A stretch of 64,000 nt of DNA from Tractidigestivibacter sp050946515 (GTDB taxonomy: Bacteria > Actinomycetota > Coriobacteriia > Coriobacteriales > Atopobiaceae). The position numbers and the translations under genes are program-made. Shown here piece after piece: positions 24,818-32,770 of this stretch (positions are counted from its first letter, which is position 1; every line of letters starts with the position of its first letter). The notes beneath the pieces are model-generated. The model ran no database searches. It saw only the letters and a program-made list of their open reading frames with translations, and was not told the DNA's origin. Location: positions 1 through 64,000 of the forward strand of contig NZ_JBMNUX010000004.1 in assembly GCF_050946515.1 (NCBI RefSeq). The letters run 5' to 3'.

Positions 24818-25672
24818 TCAGCGCATGAAGGCAGGCATAGACCCCGTTTTGGTGGCGTCCGCGATATCGACGAGCGCGGATGCCACTGCGTCTTCTTTGA
24901 CAGACCCAATGTGCCAACGAGCAGCAGCCGCAACTTGCGGGGCGGCATTTGAGACCGCCACGGAATTGGGGACGCCCTCAATGACGGCAAGGTCATTCTC
25001 GGAGTCGCCAAAGACGCAGACCTCGTCTAGCCCCACGCCCATTGCGTCCATGAGGGTCCGAAGGCCGCTCATCTTGTCGACGCCGGCTGGCGTGATGTCC
25101 AAGGTGGACGAGGTAGGGCTTGGGAAGATGAAGTTGAACTCAGGGAAGAGCGGCACAAGCTGGTCGCGCATCTTCTCGACGTATGCGCGGGGGCGGTCGC
25201 AATGAAGGTTGGTCTTCACGAACTCGCCTTCGGGAATGTGCGGGGAAACTTGGTGGAATGCGTGGTACGCCTTTGGATGGCGGGCCATTTCCTCCTCGGT
25301 GATGCCAATGCAGAAGTCGCGGTCCTCGCTCATGTCGTCGTAGACGGTTAGCGCCACGCCCTCGCCCTCCGTCTGGCGAAGGTAGCGAACAAGGCGCTCA
25401 AGCCCTTCTCTAGAAGGGGCTTTCTTCTCGATCACCTTGCCACGCAAGCGCACTACCTGCCCGTTTACGAAGATGCCGGTCTGAAAGCAGTCGGCGGCAT
25501 CTTGCTCGAACATCCAAGACATCATGGCGATGGTTCGACCGGAAATGGGGCCGGCAACGGCGACTCCTGTCGCGTTGACGGTCCTGATTGCTGCGATGGC
25601 TGCGTCCGAGGCGCGGCCTTGCCCATACGGAATCAGCGTGTCATCAAGGTCCGAGAGGGCTAGGCGAATCAT
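24818..25672 (-). CDS. HAD-superfamily Cof-like phosphatase
   Basis: 284 aa. Motif I is LSDLDDTLIP (DLDDT), motif II lies in GPISGRTIAMM, and motif IV is FGDSENDLAVI followed by AVSNAAPQ. Most similar in this window to the protein at 42167, including the shared ending RWHIGS...DDAVASA-type segment. Cytoplasmic sugar-phosphate phosphatase by family; substrate unknown. The start has GGGGAG upstream. Confidence 0.9.
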   Translation of the reverse strand: MIRLALSDLDDTLIPYGQGRASDAAIAAIRTVNATGVAVAGPISGRTIAMMSWMFEQDAADCFQTGIFVNGQVVRLRGKVIEKKAPSREGLERLVRYLRQTEGEGVALTVYDDMSEDRDFCIGITEEEMARHPKAYHAFHQVSPHIPEGEFVKTNLHCDRPRAYVEKMRDQLVPLFPEFNFIFPSPTSSTLDITPAGVDKMSGLRTLMDAMGVGLDEVCVFGDSENDLAVIEGVPNSVAVSNAAPQVAAAARWHIGSVKEDAVASALVDIADATKTGSMPAFMR

Positions 25673-25821
25673 GAAGCTCCCCTTTCAAGGATGCTAAGCC
25701 GCTTGCATGTCCACAAGCATAGTAACGCGCCAAGCTGCGGATATTGCGGTAGAGAAATGCTATAAAGACGGTCTCGTATTAAACCTTTTCATGGTCATCT
25801 GTTCAAATATGCAACTGATAT

Positions 25822-25852
25822 GTGATAAACCCTTTTACCTGATTACTATCAC
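25822..25852. promoter_or_regulatory. Possible operator before the butanediol-type dehydrogenase
   Basis: GTGATA (25822-25827) and TATCAC (25847-25852) form a 6-bp inverted pair 19 bp apart, 58-88 bp before the start codon in an AT-rich stretch. The regulator is unknown. Confidence 0.25.
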
Positions 25853-25909
25853 TAAGTGGCGCCGCTGTTAGAGCGCCGACATAAAAACCTTTATCACAAG
25901 GAGGCCTTT

Positions 25910-26986
25910 ATGAAGGCAGCAAGGTGGTACAAGGCTGGCGACATCCGCGTTGAGGACGTCCCCGAGCCCCAGATTGACGACTACTACGACGTAAAGGTTA
26001 AGGTGCATTGGTGCGGCATTTGCGGCTCCGACCTGCACGAGTATCTGGCTGGTCCCATCTTCATTCCTGTGGGCACCCCGCACCCCATCACCAAGGAGGC
26101 CGCACCCGTCATCATGGGTCACGAGTTCTCCGGTGAGGTTGTCGAGGTTGGTCCCAACGTGACCAACGTCAAGCCGGGCGACCGCGTTGTCGTCGAGCCC
26201 ATGGTTGTCGACGACGATTGCCCCTCTTGCAAGGACGGCCGCTATAACCAGTGCGTCAACCTTGGCTTCCATGGCCTTGCTGGTCGCGGCGGCGGCTTCT
26301 CCGAGTACACCACCTTCCGTCACAAGTTTGTGCACAAGATCCCCGACAACCTTCCTTATGACAAGGCCGCTCTTGTCGAGCCTCTTTCCGTTGGCTATCA
26401 CTCCCTTGAGGCTGGCAACTTCCAGCCTGGCATGAGCGCCGTCGTGGCTGGCGCCGGCACCATCGGCCTTGCCACCGTCGAGAGCCTGAAGGCCATGGGC
26501 GCAAGCCAGGTCATCATGGTTCAGCGCAAGTCCGTCCGCCAGGAGTACGCAAAGAACTCCGGCGCCGACGTTGTGCTTGACCCCAACGAGTGCGACCCCG
26601 TTGCCGAGATCAAGCGCCTGACCGGCGGCTATGGCGCTGACATTGCCTTTGAGTGCACCGGTGCCCAGGCCTGCTTCGACTACCTGCTGGCCGGCATCCA
26701 CCAGGGCGGCACCCTTGTTGTGACCTCCATCTGGGAGAAGCCCGCTCAGGTCAACCTGAACGACATCTGCATTCCCGAGAAGAAGGTCGTCGGCTCCATC
26801 TGCTATTGCAACGACTTCCCCAAGGTCATCGACCTTCTCTCCAGCGGCAAGATTCCTGCCGAGGGCTTCATCACCAAGAAGGTTGCTCTGGACGACATCG
26901 TCGAGGAGGGCTTCAAGACCCTGACTGGCCCCGAGAAGAAGAAGCAGGTCAAGATCCTGGTCTCCCCCGATCCGGAGAACCTGTAG
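25910..26986 (+). CDS. Zinc-dependent (R,R)-butanediol/sorbitol-type dehydrogenase
   Basis: 358 aa. Catalytic zinc ligands lie in WCGICGSDLHEY and GHEFSGEVVEVG; a Cys-containing loop DDDCPSCKDGRYNQC is the structural zinc site. The Rossmann motif is AGAGTIGLATVE. The second strand ends VIMVQRKSVRQ with no acidic residue, which suggests NADP(H) may be accepted. The LAGPIFIPVGTPHPIT insertion near residue 45 is typical of 2,3-butanediol dehydrogenases. The start at 25910 has AAGGAGG upstream. Codon use is strongly biased to C/G-ending preferred codons, so expression is probably high. A single-gene unit with its own terminator. Confidence 0.9.
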   Translation: MKAARWYKAGDIRVEDVPEPQIDDYYDVKVKVHWCGICGSDLHEYLAGPIFIPVGTPHPITKEAAPVIMGHEFSGEVVEVGPNVTNVKPGDRVVVEPMVVDDDCPSCKDGRYNQCVNLGFHGLAGRGGGFSEYTTFRHKFVHKIPDNLPYDKAALVEPLSVGYHSLEAGNFQPGMSAVVAGAGTIGLATVESLKAMGASQVIMVQRKSVRQEYAKNSGADVVLDPNECDPVAEIKRLTGGYGADIAFECTGAQACFDYLLAGIHQGGTLVVTSIWEKPAQVNLNDICIPEKKVVGSICYCNDFPKVIDLLSSGKIPAEGFITKKVALDDIVEEGFKTLTGPEKKKQVKILVSPDPENL

Positions 26987-27043
26987 AGCTAGATTCGCTC
27001 TGTAAGCGTGCCGCGTAGCACCGTAGCGCGACCCCCCATGACG

Positions 27044-27090
27044 ATGGCCCCGCGTTTCCGTTGATTGCGGAAGCGCGGAGCCATTTTTGT
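27044..27090 (+). terminator. Terminator of the butanediol-type dehydrogenase
   Basis: An imperfect 17-bp stem (ATGGCCCCGCGTTTCCG with CGGAAGCGCGGAGCCAT) ends in TTTTTGTTTG. Confidence 0.85.
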
Positions 27091-27170
27091 TTGCTGTGCT
27101 AGTTGAGTGGGCCGGCGGCGTGCGGGCGGGGCGGGCGCCGTACGGGCGGCGTGCGGGCGGGGCGGGTGCT

Positions 27171-27466
27171 GCCAACTTGCGCGACTTTTGCAGCACTTTT
27201 CTGCCACCTTATGCGAGTTTTGCAGCACTTTTGCCAAGTTGAGCGACTTTTGCGGCTGCAAAACTCGAACAACTTGCCACGGGCTTCTCGGGCTGCCAGG
27301 TTATGCGAGTTCTGATGCAGCAGAACTCGATTTACCTGCCATCCCGGTTCCCCGCTGGCAAGTTGATCGACTTTTGCAGCACCTTTCTGCCACCTTGTGC
27401 GACTTATGCAGCACTTTTGCCAGGTTGCGCGACTTTTGCGGCTGCAAAACTCGAATAACTTGGCAG
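27171..27466. repeat. Two ~108-bp direct repeats made of 30-32-bp subunits
   Basis: 27171-27279 and 27357-27466 are about 85-90% identical. Each is built from three subunits that begin TGCCA or GGCAA and contain CGACTTTTGCAGCAC-like sequence; subunit starts lie 32 and 30 bp apart in both blocks. Each block ends in a hairpin CGACTTTTGC/GCAAAACTCG. Between the blocks is another hairpin, CGAGTTCTG/CAGAACTCG, preceded by AGGTTATGCG, the core also found in the 1-kb and 35-kb palindromes. No coding frame with a ribosome site is visible. Confidence 0.85.
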
Positions 27467-27473
27467 GGAGCCA

Positions 27474-27793
27474 TCGTGTGGGACTCCCCACAGGATGGAG
27501 CTCCCCATTGTGTGGGTCTTCTCGGCATTTGCGCAGGTCGTCGTTGCTGTCGTGTGGGGATTCCCGGGACGGCGCGACAGGAGCCCCCGTTGTGTGGGGC
27601 ACACGATGCGCTGGGACCTCCAAGACCCACACGACAGGCTGCGCCAACTGGGGAAACGCCGAGAAGACCCACACGACGGGCGTCTGCCCTTCTCGCCCGT
27701 CCCACACGATGGGACGCGTCCCCGTGCCCGTCCGAGAATCCCCACACGACAGGCTGCGCCAGCTGCGAAAACGCGGCGGAAACTCCCACACAA
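27474..27793. repeat. Nonamer array TCGTGTGGG, four forward then five inverted
   Basis: Copies of TCGTGTGGG/TTGTGTGGG start at 27474, 27508, 27550 and 27590. The complement CCCACACGA/CCCACACAA starts at 27626, 27668, 27701, 27741 and 27785. Spacing is 33-44 bp. Intervening DNA is partly repeated too: CAGGCTGCGCCAACTG at 27635-27650 and CAGGCTGCGCCAGCTG at 27750-27765, while its complement-like form appears in the left half. The whole is a large imperfect inverted repeat of about 320 bp. It is not CRISPR: repeats are too short and half are inverted. With the preceding block and terminator it fills the gene-free stretch 26987-27837. Confidence 0.85.
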
Positions 27794-27837
27794 CGGAAAG
27801 CCTCCGCCCTCCGCCAGCCCAGACGCCGAACCGCTAG

Positions 27838-29292
27838 CTACAGCTCAAGCCCGGCGCCGTCGCGGGCGATGACGCCCTTGTACCACTCGAAGGAATCCTT
27901 GCGATAGCGCTTGCACTCCTTGGGGTCGTCGTCGGTACGGTCGACGTAAATCAGACCGTAGCGCTTCTTCACGCCGTTGCTGGTAGAGAGCAGGTCGACG
28001 GCAGACCAAGGGCAGTAGGCAATCATCTGGACGCCATAGTCCATGGCTCGCTTCATCGCGGCAATGTGGCAGCCAAGGTAGTCAATGCGGTACGGGTCGT
28101 GAACGTGACCGTCGGGAGTCAGCTGGTCGTAAGCGCCAAGGCCGTTCTCGCAAATCATAAGCGGCTTGCCATAGCGCATCCAGATGTCGCGCAGCATGTA
28201 CTCCATCCCGATGGGGTCAATGGCCCAATCCCAATCGTTCGTCTCGAGGTTGGGGTTCTTGCACATCTGATAGAAGCCGGGATGCGTCTCAAACCCGCTC
28301 ATTGCGCCTTTCTTGCCCGTCAAGTTAACGCCATTCCAGCGCATCTCATGCGTGCCGTCGTCCGGGCAAGCGCAAGCGCATTCGCTGGCGTAATAGTTGA
28401 GCCCCAGCATGTCAGAAGTTCCAGATTTGATGAGCTCCATGTCGCCGGGCTCGATCTTGGGAGCAAGGCCGTGGGCATCCAAGTACGCCAACGCCGAGTC
28501 GGTGTACTTGCCCTTGAAATAGATGTCCAGGTAGTAGCCGTTGCGCAGGTCATGGGCGTTCTGGGCGGCCATGACATCCTCAGCGCGGGAGGTCAGCGGA
28601 TAGATGGGAGAGTAGCCAATCACGGAGCCCACCATGCCGCCGGGCACCAGCTCATGAACCAGGTTGCAAGCAATGGCATGGCAAAGGTTCATGTGGTGGT
28701 TAATCTGGTAGCGAAGCTGGTTGTTTCCGCGCAGCTCCTTGGGGACGTAGCACTTCTGCGTCCAGTACTGCACGATGATGGACTGCTCGTTGATGGTGGT
28801 CCAATACTTGACCTTGTCACCGTACTCGCTGATCACAAAGCGCGCGTACGCCTCAAAGTCGTCCACCACTTGGCGAGAGACCCAGCCGCCGTAGCGCTCC
28901 ACAAGCGCCCAAGGAAGATCGTAGTGATACAGCGTCACGATGGGCTCAATACCATGCTCTACCAGGTCGTCAATGAGGTCGTGATAGAACTGGACGCCCT
29001 TGGGGTTAGGCTCGCCAGTGCCGTCCGGCATGACGCGCGACCAAGCGATGGAGAAGCGATAAGCGCGAAGCCCCATCTCGGCCATCAACTCGACGTCCTC
29101 GCGGAAGTGATGGTAATGGTCGCTTGTTACCTCGGCCGTGGCAAAGCCGCGCTCGCGATAGTTGTCCTGGTTGATGACGTCTTGCTGAGAGAGCTTCTTG
29201 CCATCCTCAAGGGCGGCTCCCTCAACCTGATATGCGCTGGTAGACGCGCCCCAAAGAAAGTCCTTGGGAAATGCGGTGGTAGTGTATGACAT
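27838..29292 (-). CDS. 6-phospho-beta-glucosidase, GH1
   Basis: 484 aa, usual GH1 length, cytoplasmic. Acid/base Glu169 is in TTINEQ (the normal TxNEP carries Gln here) and nucleophile Glu382 in ICENGLG. The C-terminal STSNGVKKRYGLIYVD motif binds the 6-phosphate in this group, so the substrate is a phosphorylated beta-glucoside made by a PTS. It starts at 29292, 42 bp after the stop of the PTS gene upstream, in an operon rpiR-PTS-GH1. Confidence 0.95.
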   Translation of the reverse strand: MSYTTTAFPKDFLWGASTSAYQVEGAALEDGKKLSQQDVINQDNYRERGFATAEVTSDHYHHFREDVELMAEMGLRAYRFSIAWSRVMPDGTGEPNPKGVQFYHDLIDDLVEHGIEPIVTLYHYDLPWALVERYGGWVSRQVVDDFEAYARFVISEYGDKVKYWTTINEQSIIVQYWTQKCYVPKELRGNNQLRYQINHHMNLCHAIACNLVHELVPGGMVGSVIGYSPIYPLTSRAEDVMAAQNAHDLRNGYYLDIYFKGKYTDSALAYLDAHGLAPKIEPGDMELIKSGTSDMLGLNYYASECACACPDDGTHEMRWNGVNLTGKKGAMSGFETHPGFYQMCKNPNLETNDWDWAIDPIGMEYMLRDIWMRYGKPLMICENGLGAYDQLTPDGHVHDPYRIDYLGCHIAAMKRAMDYGVQMIAYCPWSAVDLLSTSNGVKKRYGLIYVDRTDDDPKECKRYRKDSFEWYKGVIARDGAGLEL

Positions 29293-29334
29293 GGCAATCC
29301 CTTCCCGGATGTCCGTACGAATGGCTCGTGGCGA

Positions 29335-30756
29335 CTAGGCTGCCTGGGCGACCGTCTCGGCGCCCTTTTCCTGCGTGCCCTTGCCAAAGGCCAGGGTTGC
29401 GACGAAGCCCACGGCGAAGGACACGGCCATCACGAGAAGCGCAAGCCAGAGGTTGGTGAATGAGCCGTCGGGGCTGATGTAGGCAGGGAACGCGATGAAG
29501 CTGCAGGCGGTGATGACGTACTGGGTCATGCCGGTGATGCCAGCCAGGGCGCCGCCGATGACGCCGCCAACCATGGCGCCCTTGAGCGGGAAGCGCTTGG
29601 TGAAGAGCACGCCGTAGACGCCGGGCTCGGTGATGGAGCACAGGGCGGAGATGCCGGCGCCGATGGCCACGGACTTCTCGTCCACGTCCTTCTCGATCCT
29701 GGCGGCAGCCATGCAGGCGCCAGCGACGGCCATGTTGGCGGCAACCATGCCTGCGCAGATCAGCGGGTCGGAGCCGACCTCGGCCATAAGCGTGAACTGC
29801 AGCGGGTAGAGGGCGTTGTTCATGCCAAAGAAGACGAGCCACGGGGTGAAGCAGCCGACGAACGCGACGGCGACGGCGGGCGCGGCGTGGTAGACGGCGA
29901 GGAGCACGGTGGCAAGGCCGGTGCCGATGGTGTAGCCGATGGGGGCAAGCACGATGAGCGTGACGGGGGCGACGACGAGCATCGTGAGCAGTGGGGCAAA
30001 GACGGTGCGCAGCACGTCGGGCAGAACCTTCTGGAACCAGCGGTAGACGACGCTCATGAGCAGGACGCCCAAGATGATTGGGAACACGGTGGCGTTGTAG
30101 GTGACCTGTGCCACGGGGATGCCAAAGAGGTCGAGCGAGCCGTTGTCGATGTTGATCGTGTAGTAGAGCAGGATTGCACCAAGGAAGGCACCCAGGTAGC
30201 CGTTGGACTTCAGGCGCGTGGCCGCGGAGAAGCCAATGAAGACGGGCAGGAAGTAGAAGGTTGCCTGGTTGATATAGGAGAACAGGCGGTAGGTGCCACT
30301 GTCGGTAGAGACGCCGAAGAAGTTAACGAGCAGCGAGAGCACCGCGCCCATAAGGCCGCCGGCGATGATGACCGGGATGACCGGCGAGAAGGTGTCGCCG
30401 AGGAAGGAAAGGATTGCGGAGACGACCTTGCCGTGGTCCTTGGGGTCCTTGGTGTCGGCCGCGGCGGCCTCGGGGTCGTCCACGACGCCGGCAGCGTTGA
30501 TGCCGTCTACCTTCTGGAACTCCTCGTAGAGCGAGGGGACGTCCTGACCGATGACGAACTGGTTCTCGCCGTTCTGGACGACGAGGGTCAGCACGCCTTT
30601 GATGGACTTGCCTGCCTCCTCGTTGAGCTTTGACTGGTCCTTGAGCTGCACGCGCAGGCGCGTCATACAGTGCGTCACGCTGGCGATGTTGCCAACCCCG
30701 CCGCACGCCTCGATGATCTGGTCGCGCATCGCTGCGTAGTCTTTCTTCGCTGCCAT
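29335..30756 (-). CDS. PTS beta-glucoside-type EIIBC
   Basis: 473 aa. IIB covers residues 1-85 with phospho-acceptor Cys30 (THCMTRLRV). IIC covers about 110-460 with the membrane helices and the SITEPGVYG motif. Unlike the BglF-type protein at 8031 it stops after IIC (ending QEKGAETVAQAA) and has no IIA domain, so it must receive phosphate from a IIA elsewhere, for example the fused one at 8031. The start at 30756 has GAGGGAGAG upstream. Confidence 0.93.
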   Translation of the reverse strand: MAAKKDYAAMRDQIIEACGGVGNIASVTHCMTRLRVQLKDQSKLNEEAGKSIKGVLTLVVQNGENQFVIGQDVPSLYEEFQKVDGINAAGVVDDPEAAAADTKDPKDHGKVVSAILSFLGDTFSPVIPVIIAGGLMGAVLSLLVNFFGVSTDSGTYRLFSYINQATFYFLPVFIGFSAATRLKSNGYLGAFLGAILLYYTINIDNGSLDLFGIPVAQVTYNATVFPIILGVLLMSVVYRWFQKVLPDVLRTVFAPLLTMLVVAPVTLIVLAPIGYTIGTGLATVLLAVYHAAPAVAVAFVGCFTPWLVFFGMNNALYPLQFTLMAEVGSDPLICAGMVAANMAVAGACMAAARIEKDVDEKSVAIGAGISALCSITEPGVYGVLFTKRFPLKGAMVGGVIGGALAGITGMTQYVITACSFIAFPAYISPDGSFTNLWLALLVMAVSFAVGFVATLAFGKGTQEKGAETVAQAA

Positions 30757-30903
30757 GGTCTCTCCCTCTGTTGCACTTGGCGCGGAACTTGCTTGCAGTG
30801 GCCTCTGCTTTGATTGACTGCATCCTAGCAAGGGGCGCCAAGTGCGCGGGGTCCATTGTTTGGGCCCTAAGGCGACAGGAGAGCGACAGCTTCAGCTGCG
30901 GCG

Positions 30904-31773
30904 TTACGAAGTGGCAAAGAGCTGATAATAGCGGTGGTAAAGGAGGTCGAAGAAGTACGCCATCCCATAGATCTCGAAGACCGAGCCCGCCTGCGCGACC
31001 CGCTGCCCAGACAGGCGGACGGCGTAGTCAAAGCGCGCGAGAAGCGCGTCCTCGGCGTCCGCCGTCACCAGCGCGCGAGGCACGGGCAGGTTTTCGAGCA
31101 GGGGCAGCACGGCGCGGGCATAGTTGCCACGCTCGGAGATCACGATGACGGCGTCGTCAAGCCCCAGCGAGGCGAGTCGGGAGACGTCGTGGGTGGTGTC
31201 GGTGACCACGTTCACGATCTTCTCGAGGTAGACCATCGACTGCTGGAACTGCCGCGTGGTCATGCTCGAGAAGTCGGACGTCAGGAGCACCACCGTTGAG
31301 GCATCGTGCAGAAGATAGGCAAGGTCGTCGAGTGTTGCGTCGTCTACCTGCTTGTTTATCTGGTCGATCATGCCGTCGATCGAGGACGCCAAGTACTCGC
31401 GGAAGTCCTCGTGGTTGGTGTGGCCCACGTACTGAGCGCGATGGCGGTCCCACTCCCACGAGTACGACTTGAGGTCGGAGAAGTTGTCAAGCCCAATCGA
31501 CTGGCAGAATCGGCGCACGCCCGAGCGCGACGTGAAGCACTCCTCGGCGACGTCATAGACGTTCAGCTTTCCGATGCGGTGGAAGTTCTCGAGGAAGTAG
31601 CGCGCGAGAACCGCGTCTGTCGACTGGGGGCTTTCCGTGTTGATGACGGCAAGCAGAGAGTTCAGCAGGCTGAAGTGCTGGATTGAGCTGCGCCGCGTGT
31701 CTGGAGCGGACGCGGAGCCGTCGTCGGTGCCGGCCGCGCCCGCGGCCTTCTTCGGACTCGCATCGTCTGCCAT
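30904..31773 (-). CDS. RpiR-family regulator with SIS domain
   Basis: 289 aa. N-terminal low-complexity leader of about 40 residues (Ala/Ser/Asp-rich), RpiR helix-turn-helix (YDVAEECFTSRSGVRRFCQ) and SIS-like C-terminal domain (VIVISERGNYARAVLPL). The start at 31773 is chosen for GGAGG upstream; the frame is open to 31857. First gene of the beta-glucoside operon rpiR-PTS IIBC-GH1 and divergent from the hydrolase at 31962. It is only distantly like the RpiR at 10170, and the TGAAAGTNACTTTCA operator is not present here. Confidence 0.88.
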   Translation of the reverse strand: MADDASPKKAAGAAGTDDGSASAPDTRRSSIQHFSLLNSLLAVINTESPQSTDAVLARYFLENFHRIGKLNVYDVAEECFTSRSGVRRFCQSIGLDNFSDLKSYSWEWDRHRAQYVGHTNHEDFREYLASSIDGMIDQINKQVDDATLDDLAYLLHDASTVVLLTSDFSSMTTRQFQQSMVYLEKIVNVVTDTTHDVSRLASLGLDDAVIVISERGNYARAVLPLLENLPVPRALVTADAEDALLARFDYAVRLSGQRVAQAGSVFEIYGMAYFFDLLYHRYYQLFATS

Positions 31774-31961
31774 GGCGCCCCTCCCCGTCTGCACGTTACG
31801 GCCCATTATAGACGGGAGTGTAGCTTGGACTTGCCAAGCGCTCGGCGCTGGGCTCATGCGGCAACTCTGTGTGTTCTCGCGCGAGAGTCATCCCATTAGT
31901 TCACAATACGTATAGTAGCCAACACAATTGATACATCGTGTGTGTCTTTTAGGGGGACGCT

Positions 31962-32723
31962 ATGGGATACACAGAACGTGAGCACTGGTGCCGTCGGGAA
32001 GACAAGAACGTCTATGGCAAGCTCTTCCTTCCGGACGGCTGGGAGGACGGCAGGCCGCGTGCGACGGCAATCTTCTCGCACGGCCTTTCCACCAACCACG
32101 GCGACATGGAGCCCTACGCTCGCACCGCCGCCGAGCGCGGCATGGTTACCTACGTGTTCGACTTCTGCGGAGGTGGCAACTACAGCAGAAGCGACTGGCA
32201 GGACAACATGTCGCTCTTCACCGAGCAGCACGACCTCGAGTCTGTTGCCTGGGAGCTCTCGCGCGAGCCCTTCGTGGACGAGCGCAACATCTTCCTGTGC
32301 GGAGCAAGCTTGGGCGCCACCATCACGCTCATGGCTGCTCGCGCCAACGCCGAGCTCGTGAAGGGATGCGCGCTGCTCTACCCCGCCTTCAATCTCTACG
32401 ATGCCGTGCATGCCGCATGCCCCAACCGCGACGACCTGCCCGAGCGCTACCCCATCATGAGCATGGAGGTCTCGGGCGACTTTTTGCGCTCGTGCTGGGA
32501 CTACAACTTCTTCGAGCACATTCCCGCGTTCCCGCGCGACGTGATCATCTTCCACGGAGACGCCGACAAGGCCGTGCCCCTCTCCTACTCCCAGCGCGCG
32601 GCGGAGCTCTTCCCCACCTGCGAGCTGCACGTGATTCCCGGCGGCGGGCACGGCTTTGTGGACCCCTACTACTGGCAGGTGGTCAACCAGGCCGCCGACT
32701 GGCTGAAGGCGCATATCTGGTAG
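31962..32723 (+). CDS. Cinnamoyl/feruloyl-esterase-like alpha/beta-hydrolase
   Basis: 253 aa. Catalytic Ser in CGASLGATI, Asp in FHGDADKAVP and His in GGGHGFVD. The segment YVFDFCGGGNYSRSD occupies the place of the FDFNGHG stretch of cinnamoyl esterases. No signal peptide, so intracellular. Divergent from the beta-glucoside operon, with a shared 188-bp upstream region; a role on phenolic esters of plant glycosides is an inference. The start follows AGGGGGACGCT. Confidence 0.85.
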   Translation: MGYTEREHWCRREDKNVYGKLFLPDGWEDGRPRATAIFSHGLSTNHGDMEPYARTAAERGMVTYVFDFCGGGNYSRSDWQDNMSLFTEQHDLESVAWELSREPFVDERNIFLCGASLGATITLMAARANAELVKGCALLYPAFNLYDAVHAACPNRDDLPERYPIMSMEVSGDFLRSCWDYNFFEHIPAFPRDVIIFHGDADKAVPLSYSQRAAELFPTCELHVIPGGGHGFVDPYYWQVVNQAADWLKAHIW

Positions 32724-32735
32724 GGAAAGGACACC

Positions 32736-32758
32736 GCCGCCGGCGCTGCGCCGGCGGC
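32736..32758. terminator. Hairpin between convergent genes
   Basis: GCCGCCGGC pairs with GCCGGCGGC around GCTGC, between the stops of the hydrolase and the amylase. No U-run, so termination may be weak. Confidence 0.5.
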
Positions 32759-32770
32759 ACAAGCGACGTC

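Noticed and set aside
27099..27791. Overlapping open frames through the repeat mosaic
   Set aside because: Several frames are open on both strands because the DNA lacks AT-rich stops; none has a ribosome site, and subunit length (30-32 bp) is not kept in frame.
27474..27793. CRISPR array
   Set aside because: Repeats are only 9 bp, half are inverted, spacers are partly repeated and no cas genes are nearby.
28066..29289. A 407-residue plus-strand frame over the GH1 gene
   Set aside because: Shadow of a gene with intact catalytic residues.
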